Made by a program: the position numbers and the translations under genes. Of a stretch of DNA of 64,000 bases, positions 1-7,832 are shown piece after piece. The notes under the pieces are model-generated. The model ran no database searches. It was not told the origin of the DNA and saw only the letters and a list, made by a program, of their open reading frames with translations. Numbering within the stretch: position 1 is the stretch's first letter; each line of letters opens with the position of its first letter. Source of the DNA: Jatrophihabitans endophyticus (GTDB lineage: Bacteria > Actinomycetota > Actinomycetes > Mycobacteriales > Jatrophihabitantaceae). The DNA is taken from positions 372,001 to 436,000 of the forward strand of contig NZ_FQVU01000001.1 in NCBI RefSeq assembly GCF_900129455.1. Direction: 5' to 3'.

Positions 1-903
1 GTGCAGGACGCCCTTGAGCAGGACCGGCAGCGACGTCCGGTCGCGCAGCGTCGCGATGTGCTCCCACGACAGCGCCGGATTCGAGTACGTCCCGAGGAAG
101 CGTTCGACGGCGGCGCGGGGCTCGGGCGAGCGCAGGTTGGCCAGGAACCGGCCGGGGTACTCGCGGGTCATCGACACCAGCGTGCGCACCGCGCCGAGCG
201 TCACCTCGACCTTCTCCCCCGGCCCGGACGCCGTGCGCACCTGCTCGCGGACGAGCGCGCGGAACGACGGGTCGGACGTGTACTGCGCGATCCCCTGGCC
301 TCGCGCGAACGGCAGCGAACCGAGGTTGAGGTCCTGCGGCCGCCAGCCGAGCAGCGTGGTGTCGAGCGTGACCACGAGCGCGCGGGCACCGCAGGACTCG
401 GCGCGCCGGATCATCGAGTCGACGACCGGCTCGTCGGTCGACCAGTAGAGCTGGTACCAGTACGGCGTCGCGCCCATGGCCTGCGCCGTCTCCTCCATGG
501 GATTGCCGCCCTGGCACGAGAAGACGTACGGCGTCCGCGCAGACGCCGCGCCCTCGGCGATCTGGACGTCGCTGTCGCGGGTGACGAGCTGCGCCGCCCC
601 CACCGGGGCGAGCAGGACCGGCGCCTCGAGCTCGGTGCCGAGCACGGTGGTCGAGAGGTCCCGGTCGACGGCACCGCGCAGCATCCGCGGCACGATCCGG
701 TGCCGGTCGAAGGCCTCCCGGTTGTGGCGCATGCTGGCGCCCTCGCCGGCACCGCCCACGACGTAGGCGCGGGCCTGCCGCGTCATGCGGCGGGCGGCGC
801 GACGCTCCAGCTCGGCGGCATCGGTGGGCACGCTCGGGGTGCGGCCGAACGCCCCCGCGCGGTAGATCGCCGTCTGCCGTTCCCGTCCACGCCCGGTCGC
901 CAT
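1..903 (-). CDS. FMN-dependent alpha-hydroxy-acid oxidase, lactate 2-monooxygenase-like (3' end cut by window)
   Basis: The ATG at 903 opens a frame that runs without a stop to base 1, giving the first 301 residues; the C-terminus is outside the window. The stretches YQLYWSTDE, LVVTLDTTLLGWRPQDLNLG and LPFARG are hallmarks of the lactate 2-monooxygenase branch of the FMN hydroxy-acid oxidase family. The last visible residues, LLKGVLH, hold the lysine that contacts FMN. The catalytic His of the SNHGGRQ-type motif would lie just beyond the edge. Family members oxidise L-lactate or related 2-hydroxy acids with FMN in the cytoplasm. The gene is divergent from the kinase-like gene at 939, leaving only 35 bp between starts. 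The family is secure; the substrate is inferred. Confidence 0.85.
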   Translation of the reverse strand, partial: MATGRGRERQTAIYRAGAFGRTPSVPTDAAELERRAARRMTRQARAYVVGGAGEGASMRHNREAFDRHRIVPRMLRGAVDRDLSTTVLGTELEAPVLLAPVGAAQLVTRDSDVQIAEGAASARTPYVFSCQGGNPMEETAQAMGATPYWYQLYWSTDEPVVDSMIRRAESCGARALVVTLDTTLLGWRPQDLNLGSLPFARGQGIAQYTSDPSFRALVREQVRTASGPGEKVEVTLGAVRTLVSMTREYPGRFLANLRSPEPRAAVERFLGTYSNPALSWEHIATLRDRTSLPVLLKGVLH

Positions 904-938
904 AACGACGAACGTAGCCCGCCGCTACCGTCGGGTAC

Positions 939-1451
939 GTGGCAGCTCCCGCGTCGATCTACCTCATCGGCCTGATGGGCAGCGGCAAGACGACCGTCGG
1001 CCGACGGCTGGCCGCCCGCCTGGACGTGGGCTACGTCGACAACGACGAGGCCGTCGCCGGGTTGGCCGGGGTCTCGTCGGTCGAGCTCGCGCGACGCGGC
1101 GGTTCCGAGCTGCACGAGTGGGAGGCCCGCTACGTCACCACGCTGCTCGACCGCGACGCGGTCGTCGTGGCCGGCATCGCCGCGAGCAGCGCCGACCGTC
1201 CCGCGGAGCTCGCCGCCCTCGCCGCGGCCGGACTGCTCGTCTACCTGCACTGCCCGCCCGCGGTGCTCGCCGCCCGGGTGCGGGCCGACGGCCCGCGGCC
1301 GTGGCTGCCGGCCGACCCCGAGACGATGATCGCCGACATGTACGAGCGACGCGACGCCGTGCTGCGCGAGCACGCCACGATCGTCGACGCCACCGTCACG
1401 CCGGACGACGCGGTCACCCGGATCGTGGCGGCGCTCGCGGCCCGGCGGTGA
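939..1451 (+). CDS. Shikimate-kinase-like P-loop kinase lacking key shikimate-binding residues
   Basis: 170 residues with a GTG start, the usual length of AroK. The Walker A motif GLMGSGKTT is at residues 11-19, the acidic DND at 34-36, a lid-type RPWL near 120 and the ERR-DAVLREHA helix near 136-146, so the fold is that of shikimate kinase or gluconokinase. Two shikimate contacts are missing: the GGG motif reads VAGIA (77-81), and the FRxxE arginine is replaced in LHEWE. Nucleotide binding looks intact, but the acceptor may not be shikimate. The next gene starts inside its stop codon (GTGA), so the two are translationally coupled. No aro genes are nearby. Confidence 0.75.
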   Translation: MAAPASIYLIGLMGSGKTTVGRRLAARLDVGYVDNDEAVAGLAGVSSVELARRGGSELHEWEARYVTTLLDRDAVVVAGIAASSADRPAELAALAAAGLLVYLHCPPAVLAARVRADGPRPWLPADPETMIADMYERRDAVLREHATIVDATVTPDDAVTRIVAALAARR

Positions 1452-2614
1452 CCGCACCGCCACCGGCCCGCGTCGAGCTGCGTCGCGTCGCGCTCTACGT
1501 CGGCGGCCTGCTCGGGCCCTTCGGCGGCGGCATCACCGCCGCGATGCTGCCCGAGCTCGGCGGCAGCTTCGACGTCCCGGTCACGACGGCGGGGCTCGCG
1601 CTCACGCTGTACTTCGTGCCGTTCGCGGGCCTGCAGCTCGTCTCGGGCACGCTCGGCGAGCGGTGGGGACGGCGCCGGACCACCCGGATCGCCTACGTGG
1701 TCTACGCGCTGGCCAGCGTGCTCTGCGCCGTCGCCCCGGACGCCGGAACGTTCTTCGCCGGCCGGGTGGTGCAGGGCGCGGCGAACGCGTTCACCACGCC
1801 GCTGCTCGTCGCCGGGCTGGTCGAGGCCGTCCCCGCCGCGGCGCTGTCACGCGCGGTCGGGGTGTTCGGGGCGTGCCAGGCCGCCGGGCAGACCCTCGCC
1901 CCGCTGGTCGGCGCGCTCTCGACGACGATCACCTGGCGCCTCGCGTTCGTCGTCGTCGCCGCGGTGGCGGTGCTGCTCGCGCTGGCCCCGCCGGCCGGCG
2001 CGCCCCGGCCGGCGACCACGGCGCCGCGCTTCGCCGACCTGGTGACGGTCCGCATGACGCTCGTGTCCCTCGCCGGGTTCGCGTCCTACGCGGGTGCTGC
2101 GGGGTTGCCGTTCCTGGTGTCGCTCTACGCGGAGCGGCGCTTCGCGGTGTCCGACGCCGCGGTCGGTTTCGTCATCGTCGGCTTCGGCGCCGCCGGTATC
2201 GCCTGCGCGGCCACGTGGGGGACGGTCAGCGAGCGCTGGGGTGGCGGCCGGGCGGCCGCGGCCGGGCTGGCCGGCACGGCGGTGCTGGTGGCGCTCGTCG
2301 GCCTGACACCGGCGGTCGGCTGGCTCGTCGCGGTGTGGACGGCGGCCGGCGTGCTGTCCTCGCTCGCGACGGTCGGCATCCAGAACGTCGCGGCCCGCGA
2401 GGTGCCCGGCAACCGGGCCGGCGCGGTCTCGGTCGTCTCGGCCTTCCGGTTCACCGGCGGCGCCGTCGCCCCACTGCTGCTGCTCCCGCTCTACCCGGCC
2501 ACCCGGCACGTCGGACAGGCGCAGGGTCAGCCGGCGTTCCTCGTCGCCGGCGCGATCGCCCTCGCCGGCGCCGGCTGCGCCGCGGCCCTGACCAGGCGTG
2601 CACCGTCGCGTTAG
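1448..2614 (+). CDS. MFS transporter
   Basis: The GTG at 1448 overlaps the stop of the kinase-like gene and gives 388 residues, the normal size for a 12-helix major facilitator. The protein has many hydrophobic segments. The loop between helices 2 and 3 carries GERWGRRRT, the MFS motif A region, and an equivalent sequence (SERWGGGRA) sits in the second half, showing the two-repeat architecture. It should be a proton-coupled exporter or importer in the membrane. The substrate cannot be read from the sequence. Coupling to the preceding kinase-like gene suggests a shared small-molecule pathway, which is inference only. Confidence 0.85.
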   Translation: MTAPPPARVELRRVALYVGGLLGPFGGGITAAMLPELGGSFDVPVTTAGLALTLYFVPFAGLQLVSGTLGERWGRRRTTRIAYVVYALASVLCAVAPDAGTFFAGRVVQGAANAFTTPLLVAGLVEAVPAAALSRAVGVFGACQAAGQTLAPLVGALSTTITWRLAFVVVAAVAVLLALAPPAGAPRPATTAPRFADLVTVRMTLVSLAGFASYAGAAGLPFLVSLYAERRFAVSDAAVGFVIVGFGAAGIACAATWGTVSERWGGGRAAAAGLAGTAVLVALVGLTPAVGWLVAVWTAAGVLSSLATVGIQNVAAREVPGNRAGAVSVVSAFRFTGGAVAPLLLLPLYPATRHVGQAQGQPAFLVAGAIALAGAGCAAALTRRAPSR

Positions 2615-2644
2615 CCCGCACCGCGCCGCGAGCATGACCGCTAC

Positions 2645-2983
2645 ATGAGCGACAGCGAGCACGCACCCGACGAGCCGGACCCGACCGCGCGTTCGGAGGC
2701 GGGCACCGACAGCTCACCGCCGGCGGCACCCGCCGACACCGAGTGGGTGGTGATCCGCCCGGCGGGCGACATCGCCGACAGCGACCTCGCGTCCACCTTC
2801 GAGGGCGAGTGGCGCAAGCGCGCCGATCTCGTCGACCAGTCGGGCATCGACGTCGACGGCCCGAGCGGGGTCGTGCGCGCCGTCCCCGTCGATCGCGTGG
2901 AGCACAGCCCGGCCGGGCACGTCGCGCAGGTCTACGAGGTGCCGCCGTCCGACGACGACGGCACCGAGCCGTACCGGGGCTGA
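2645..2983 (+). CDS. Small acidic hypothetical protein
   Basis: 112 residues starting at ATG 2645. The first 35 residues are low-complexity (Asp/Glu/Pro/Ala), followed by a compact section with TEWVVIRPAGDIADSD and RADLVDQSGIDVDG. No signal peptide or membrane helix is seen. I do not recognise a family. It stands 2 bp upstream of the Nudix gene, in the same direction, so it is probably co-transcribed with it. Codon use resembles that of its neighbours, supporting a real gene. Confidence 0.6.
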   Translation: MSDSEHAPDEPDPTARSEAGTDSSPPAAPADTEWVVIRPAGDIADSDLASTFEGEWRKRADLVDQSGIDVDGPSGVVRAVPVDRVEHSPAGHVAQVYEVPPSDDDGTEPYRG

Positions 2984-2985
2984 CG

Positions 2986-3567
2986 ATGGCGTACGAGGTG
3001 CGGAGCTCGCAGACCCGCTACGACGGCGCGATCATCCGGGTGCGTACGGACGAGGTCGTGCAGCCCGACGGCGAGACGGCCACCCGCGAGGTCGTCGAGC
3101 ATGCCGACTCGGTCGCGATCGTCGCCCTGGACGACCGGGAGCGGGTGCTGCTCATCGAGCAGTACCGGCACCCACTCGCCGCACACCTGTGCGAGATCCC
3201 GGCCGGGCTGCGCGACGAGGAGGGCGAGGATCCGCTCGACACCGCCCGCCGCGAGCTGGCCGAGGAGACGGGTGTGTCGGCCGGGTCGTGGCGCACGCTG
3301 GTCGACGTGCGGACCTCGCCGGGCATCCTCGACGAGACGTGCCGCATCTATCTCGCGCGTGACCTGACCGAAGGCGATCGGACCGGTGCCGCGACGGGCG
3401 AGGAGGCGGAGCTCGAGGCGCGGTGGACGCCACTCGCCGAGGCCGTCGCGATGGTCTTCGACGGCCGGATCACCGATGCGCTCGCGGTGAGCGGACTGCT
3501 CGCCGCGGCGCGGGTGACCGCCGGCCAGAACGCGGACCGCGACGCCGACATGGCCTGGCCCGGCTGA
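2986..3567 (+). CDS. Nudix hydrolase, ADP-ribose pyrophosphatase-like
   Basis: 193 residues from ATG 2986. The Nudix box runs from GLRDEEGEDPLD through TARRELAEETGV (about residues 76-99), with the one-residue insertion common in ADP-ribose pyrophosphatases. The preceding EQYRHPL and EIPAGL are also typical of the NudF/ADPRase branch. The enzyme would hydrolyse ADP-ribose or a similar NDP-X with Mg2+ in the cytoplasm. It is 2 bp downstream of a small hypothetical gene and convergent with the EamA transporter gene, whose stop lies 7 bp beyond. Confidence 0.85.
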   Translation: MAYEVRSSQTRYDGAIIRVRTDEVVQPDGETATREVVEHADSVAIVALDDRERVLLIEQYRHPLAAHLCEIPAGLRDEEGEDPLDTARRELAEETGVSAGSWRTLVDVRTSPGILDETCRIYLARDLTEGDRTGAATGEEAELEARWTPLAEAVAMVFDGRITDALAVSGLLAAARVTAGQNADRDADMAWPG

Positions 3568-3574
3568 GCCCGGG

Positions 3575-4582
3575 TCAGCCCCGTACCGGTTCGCTCTCGC
3601 GCGCCGACGGGACGACGGCGGCCGGCCGACGGCTCTCGTGCCAGCCGAGCAGGGTGACCGCGACGGCGACGACGGCGAGTCCCAGCCACTGCGTCCCACT
3701 GAGGTGGGTGTGGAGGAAGAGCACGCCGACGACGGCCGCGGTGGCGGGGAAGGCGAGCTCGGCGAGGGTCGCCCGGGACGCCGGCGTCGAGCGCAGGGCG
3801 CGGTAGTAGACGACGAGTGCGAAGAGCCCCGGGATCAACGCGAGCAGGACCAGCCCCGGCAGGTTCCCCCAGCCCGGCGCGACCGCGGCGCCGGTCGCCT
3901 GGACGACGCCGATCGCCCCGAGCAGGCCGAACCCGAACCGCAACGTGGTGATCTCGCGCGGGTCGAGCGCCGTCGAGACCAGCCGCCCCAGCACCGTCCC
4001 CCCGGCCCAGAGGACGGCGGCGCCGACGGCCAGCAGCGCCGCCTGGAGCTCGCTCACCCGTACGTCGAGCGGATCGGCGAAGGTCAGCAGCCACGCGCCG
4101 ACCAGCGCTGGCAGCACGAACACCGCGTAGGACGGCCGCAACCGCTCGCGCAACAGGACGACGGCCAGCGCGATCGCGAAGACCGGCTGCAGCTTCTGCA
4201 GCACCAGCGGCGTGACGAAGTCGTGCGAGCGGGCCGCGAGCGCGAACGACTGGGTGAACAGCGCGGTGGCCACCGCGGAGGCGCCGACACCGATCACGAC
4301 GACGGCGAGGCGGTCGCGCCAGCGGCACCGCGCGAAGGCTCGCAGCGCCGCGGGCAGCCCGGGGGCCAGCACCGCCAGCGCGATCACGTGCTCCCACAGC
4401 ACGACCGTCCCGGCGTCGAGCGCGGTCGCCAACGGCTTGCGCAGCACCCCGTCGAGACCCCACAGGGCGGCAGCGCCGGCGACCAGCAGCGTCGCGTCAC
4501 GCGTTCGGGCGGTCGTGGACACGGGGTCGGCGCCCCGGGCGGTCGTCACGGGGGACCGAACCACCGGAGCGGGTCGGCTCAT
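3575..4582 (-). CDS. EamA/DMT-family membrane transporter
   Basis: 335 residues from ATG 4582, whose first bases overlap the stop of the upstream hydrolase gene (ATGA). About ten hydrophobic helices in two EamA repeats are visible: AALWGLDGVLRKP opens the first and AAVLWAGGTVLGRL the second. Family members export amino acids, nucleosides or other metabolites. Coupling to the epoxide-hydrolase-like gene suggests that the pair act together, perhaps on a xenobiotic and its product, which is inference. Confidence 0.8.
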   Translation of the reverse strand: MSRPAPVVRSPVTTARGADPVSTTARTRDATLLVAGAAALWGLDGVLRKPLATALDAGTVVLWEHVIALAVLAPGLPAALRAFARCRWRDRLAVVVIGVGASAVATALFTQSFALAARSHDFVTPLVLQKLQPVFAIALAVVLLRERLRPSYAVFVLPALVGAWLLTFADPLDVRVSELQAALLAVGAAVLWAGGTVLGRLVSTALDPREITTLRFGFGLLGAIGVVQATGAAVAPGWGNLPGLVLLALIPGLFALVVYYRALRSTPASRATLAELAFPATAAVVGVLFLHTHLSGTQWLGLAVVAVAVTLLGWHESRRPAAVVPSARESEPVRG

Positions 4583-5472
4583 TCCCGACCGGGCGGGTGC
4601 CGGGCGAGGTGCTCGGTGACCGCGGCCAGCACGGCCGCCGGATCCTCCCGGTGGGGGAAGTGCCCCGCACCGTCGACGACGACGCGGCGGTAGGACCCGA
4701 AGTGCCCGGCCTGCCCCCAGGACGTCTCGGGCGGATCGCATTCGTCGGCGCCGCCGTGGACCATCAGGGTCGGCACGTCGATCCGATCGGTGCCCGCGAC
4801 CGCGGCCCGCACGTCGTCGTAGCGGGGGTCGCGGGGCTCGTCCTCGCGGAACCGGGAGCGGTACGCGTGCAGCGTGACCGCGACCCAGTCCGGGTTCGCG
4901 AACGACGCCGCCGTGGCCTCGAACTCGGCCGGTTCGTACCACCCGGCGGGGCTCCAGGTGTCCCACTGCTCCCGCGCGAAGCCGACCGGGTCGGCGGCGA
5001 CGGCCGCGGCGCCGGCGTCGACGCACATCAGCCACTGGTACCAGAACAGTCGGCTCTCGCGGAACGAGGCGGGAACCGCGAACCGGCCGCGCGGCTGGTA
5101 GCCCAGCGCGAGCGTGCTGATCGAACTCACCCGGTGGGGGGCGACGGCCGCGAGCGTGTACGCGGTGCGGGCGCCCCAGTCGTGCCCGACCACGGCGAAG
5201 CGACCGAGGCCGAGGAGGTCGGCGAGGTCCAGGACGTCGCGGGCGAGCGCTGCACCGGAGCCGTCGCGCAGCGTGGTGTCGTCGTGGAAGCGCGTGCCGC
5301 CCGACCCGCGCAGGCTCGGCACCACGACGCGGTGGCCCGCCGCGATCAGGCCGGACCGCACGTCGTGCCACCCCCGCGCGGCATCGGGCCACCCGTGGAC
5401 GAGCACGACGGGCGGGCCGTCGCCCTCGTCGGTGTACTCGATCGCGAGCACCGGGGTGTCGATCATCGCCAT
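4579..5472 (-). CDS. Alpha/beta hydrolase, epoxide-hydrolase-like
   Basis: 297 residues from ATG 5472; a second in-frame ATG lies at 5466. The oxyanion motif HGWP is at residues 26-29 and the nucleophile elbow GHDWG at 96-100. The Asp nucleophile (D98) and the HGxP motif place it with epoxide hydrolases and haloalkane dehalogenases rather than esterases. The C-terminal GAGHFPHREDP carries the catalytic His. It heads a two-gene operon with an EamA transporter. A perfect 13-bp palindrome lies 33 bp upstream of the start and could be a repressor site. Confidence 0.8.
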   Translation of the reverse strand: MAMIDTPVLAIEYTDEGDGPPVVLVHGWPDAARGWHDVRSGLIAAGHRVVVPSLRGSGGTRFHDDTTLRDGSGAALARDVLDLADLLGLGRFAVVGHDWGARTAYTLAAVAPHRVSSISTLALGYQPRGRFAVPASFRESRLFWYQWLMCVDAGAAAVAADPVGFAREQWDTWSPAGWYEPAEFEATAASFANPDWVAVTLHAYRSRFREDEPRDPRYDDVRAAVAGTDRIDVPTLMVHGGADECDPPETSWGQAGHFGSYRRVVVDGAGHFPHREDPAAVLAAVTEHLARHPPGRE

Positions 5473-5504
5473 GGGTCCACGCTAACGGCACCCTCCGACA
5501 TTTA

Positions 5505-5517
5505 GAACGGACCGTTC
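5505..5517. promoter_or_regulatory. Palindrome GAACGG-A-CCGTTC, candidate TetR-type operator
   Basis: Perfect 6-bp arms around one base, 33 bp upstream of the epoxide-hydrolase-like start. The form resembles TetR/AcrR-family operators. No TetR gene is present in the window, so the cognate regulator is unknown. Confidence 0.45.
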
Positions 5518-5551
5518 GATAATCCACAGCGGTGGACGACGCTGTGGACGA

Positions 5552-5812
5552 GCTGCCGTCGACGCCGCGGCGGTCAACGCGGCGTTCGCCGACGCGGCCG
5601 CGGCCGGCCCGCTCCACGGCCGGCTGGCCTACTCGACCGACCCGATCGTGTCCAGCGACGTGATCGGCGATCCCTCCTCGTGTCTGTTCGACGCCAGCCT
5701 GACCCAGGCCTCCGGGCGGATGGTCAAGGTCTTCGGCTGGTACGACAACGAGTGGGGCTACACCGCCCGCCTGGTGGATCTCACCCGGCTCGTGGCGGCG
5801 AAGCTCGACTGA
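5552..5812 (+). pseudogene. gap: C-terminal remnant of glyceraldehyde-3-phosphate dehydrogenase
   Basis: This frame reads as the last 85 or so residues of GAPDH, including AYSTDPIVSSDVIGDP, FDASLT and VKVFGWYDNEWGYTARLVDL, and ends with TGA at 5812. About 250 upstream residues, including the Rossmann NAD domain and the catalytic SCTTN cysteine region, are absent; the bases before 5550 are promoter-like sequence of the divergent hydrolase. No convincing start codon precedes it. The fragment still has a strong hairpin terminator directly downstream, as a functional gene would. It therefore looks like the tail of a deleted gap gene; a functional copy is expected elsewhere in the genome. Confidence 0.85.
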
Positions 5813-5840
5813 CACGAGTGGCGTCCTGCGGCGCCACCCA

Positions 5841-5872
5841 CGAGGCCCCGGGCTCCTCCTCCCGGGGCCTCG
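5841..5872 (+). terminator. Hairpin terminator after the gap remnant
   Basis: Perfect 12-bp stem (CGAGGCCCCGGG at 5841-5852, complement at 5861-5872) with an 8-base loop, followed by TTCTG. It lies 28 bp after the remnant's stop and before galM. Confidence 0.75.
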
Positions 5873-5929
5873 TTCTGCCCGCGCGGCCTGCCCGCCCCGC
5901 CGCCGGCGATGCGATAGACAGGACGCATC

Positions 5930-6976
5930 ATGCCCAGCATCCGCACCGGCACCGGCGCCGACCACGAGGCCCGGCTCGTCACGCTGTCCAACGGTCACCT
6001 GACCGCCGTCCTCACCGACCTCGGCGCACGCCTGCTCGAACTGCACGTGCCCGACCGCGACGGCCGCACCGTCGACGTCGTCCTCGGCCGCCCCGACCTG
6101 ACCACGGCCTCCGCCGACCCCGCCTACATGGGCGCCACCGCCGGTCGTTACGCCAACCGCATCAGGCGCGGCCGCTTCCACCTGCACGGCACCGACCACC
6201 AGGTCACGGTCAACGAGGGCGAGAACCACCTGCACGGCGGCCGTCGCGGCTTCGACCAGCACGGCTGGACCACCGAGCTCCACCCGGACGACGAGGGCGT
6301 CACGTTCTCGCGTGTCTCCGTCGACGGCGAGGAGGGCTTCCCCGGCCGGCTGGTCGCCGAGACCCGCTACCGGCTCGACGGCTCAGCGCTCGAGATCGCC
6401 ATGACCGCCACGACGGATCGGCCCACGCTGGCCAACATCGTGCACCACTCGTACTTCAACCTCGGCGGACACGACTCGGGCGACGTCCTCGACCACGTGG
6501 CGCAGCTGCACGCGGGGCACTACACGCCCGTCGACGACGAGCTGCTGCCGACCGGCGAGATCCTCGCCGTCGCCGGCACGCCGTTCGACTTCCGGACCCC
6601 CACCCGCCTCGGCGAGCACCACGCCGAGGTGCACAACACCGGCGCCGGACGGCCCACCGGCAGCGCCGGCGGCTTCGACCACAACTGGGTGCTGGCCGGC
6701 ACCGGGACGCGGGTCGTCGCGGTCGTCGCCGATCCGCGCAGCGGCCGCCGCGTCACGCTGTCGACGAACCAACCGGGTCTGCAGCTCTACACCGGTGGCT
6801 ACCTGCAGGACGTCACCGCCAAGGCGCCGCTGTCGCACTACGACGCCTTCGCCGGCTTCACCCTCGAGACGCAGACGTTCCCCGACGCGGCCAACGTCGC
6901 GCACTTCCCGTCCGCCGTACTGGAGCCCGGGACCACCTACCGCAACACGATGCGGCTGGAGTTCGCGGCGGACTGA
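5930..6976 (+). CDS. galM: Aldose 1-epimerase (mutarotase)
   Basis: 348 residues from ATG 5930, normal for GalM. The substrate-binding/catalytic histidines are in NEGENHLHGG and HHSYFNL, and the catalytic glutamate is in LETQTFPDA near the C-terminus. The AGRYANRI motif is also present. The enzyme interconverts alpha and beta anomers of galactose or glucose in the cytoplasm. No other galactose genes are adjacent, so it may serve general sugar metabolism. It is convergent with the damaged XRE gene, whose terminal stop lies 10 bp downstream. Confidence 0.92.
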   Translation: MPSIRTGTGADHEARLVTLSNGHLTAVLTDLGARLLELHVPDRDGRTVDVVLGRPDLTTASADPAYMGATAGRYANRIRRGRFHLHGTDHQVTVNEGENHLHGGRRGFDQHGWTTELHPDDEGVTFSRVSVDGEEGFPGRLVAETRYRLDGSALEIAMTATTDRPTLANIVHHSYFNLGGHDSGDVLDHVAQLHAGHYTPVDDELLPTGEILAVAGTPFDFRTPTRLGEHHAEVHNTGAGRPTGSAGGFDHNWVLAGTGTRVVAVVADPRSGRRVTLSTNQPGLQLYTGGYLQDVTAKAPLSHYDAFAGFTLETQTFPDAANVAHFPSAVLEPGTTYRNTMRLEFAAD

Positions 6977-6985
6977 CGACTCGGC

Positions 6986-7724
6986 TCAGCCCGGCCGGGC
7001 GGCGGGCGGAGCGGCCGCGAGGGCGCGCAGCGTCGCCTCGTCGTCGGAGCCGGCGGTCGCGAAGTAGACGTAGAGAACGTGTCCCTCGCCGCCGGCGACC
7101 GCGAACGTCTCGTACTGCAGTCGCACCGTGCCGACGGCGCCGCCGCAGCTGCTCGACGAGGTCGGGGAGCCCGGCGGCACCGGCCGCGGTGCTCGCGCGG
7201 AGCCCCGCGACGGACTGCGCGGCGATGTCGTCCCACTCCGGGTACACCGCCCGCGCCCGCGGGTCGAGGAAGACGAACTCGACGAGGTTGGCGCCCACCG
7301 ACCACGCCGGGTTCACGCGGCCCGCGAGGGCGGTGGCGGCGACGACGTCGCGGCGTGGGGTGACGACGAACGCCGGCAGGTCCGACCAGCGTTCGAGCAG
7401 CTGGGCCACGCCGGGACGCACCTCGGCCGGGGCCCCGCCCGCTGCCGAGGGCGGGTCGGCGAGCGCGTGCAGGTGCCGCCGCTCCGCGTCGTCCAACCGC
7501 AGTACCCCGGCCAACGCCTCGAGCACCTCACGCGACGGCCGGCGGTCCGTGCCCTGCTCGAGCCGCGCGTAGTAGGACGCGCTCACGCCGGCGAGCAGGG
7601 CGAGCTCCTCGCGCCGCAGCCCGGCGACCCGGCGCCGTGTCGTGCTGACGACGCCGGCGGTGGCGGCGTCGACGCGCTCGCGGCGGCTGCGCAGGAACTC
7701 GCCCAGGTCGTTGCCGGTCGCCAC
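6986..7724 (-). pseudogene. XRE-family regulator (MmyB-like) with internal deletion and frameshift
   Basis: From GTG 7724 the frame encodes an N-terminal helix-turn-helix (RRRVAGLRREELALLAGVS, then YYARLEQG) and most of an MmyB-like ligand-binding domain (SDLPAFVVTPRRDVVAA, VEFVFLDPRAR). Around 7131-7149 the homology leaves this frame after LVEQL. It resumes in the neighbouring frame as VGTVRLQYETFAVAGG to the stop at 6986. About 30 residues normally found between these segments are missing. Read straight, the first frame would run on to 6858, antisense over the galM end, as Arg-rich nonsense. The DNA-binding half is intact, so a truncated product could still bind. It is divergent from an SDR gene, the usual partner of such regulators. 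Confidence 0.75.
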
Positions 7725-7779
7725 CCGAGCAGCATGGCACGGGCGAGCGGGACGGCCCGCCGACCGCACCCTGCGAAGG

Positions 7780-7796
7780 CACCCCCTGACGGGGTG
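7780..7796. promoter_or_regulatory. Inverted repeat CACCCC-N5-GGGGTG between the XRE and SDR genes
   Basis: Perfect 6-bp arms separated by 5 bp, inside the 108-bp divergent region and 37 bp upstream of the SDR start. It is a plausible operator for the adjacent XRE regulator. Confidence 0.45.
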
Positions 7797-7832
7797 TGGC
7801 TACCGATCACGCCCGCTCGCAGACTCGGTGAC

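Noticed and set aside
1-975. Plus-strand open frame of about 324 codons at the window start
   Set aside because: It is antisense to the FMN oxidase, which has clear family motifs; the plus-strand translation is Arg/Ala-rich nonsense.
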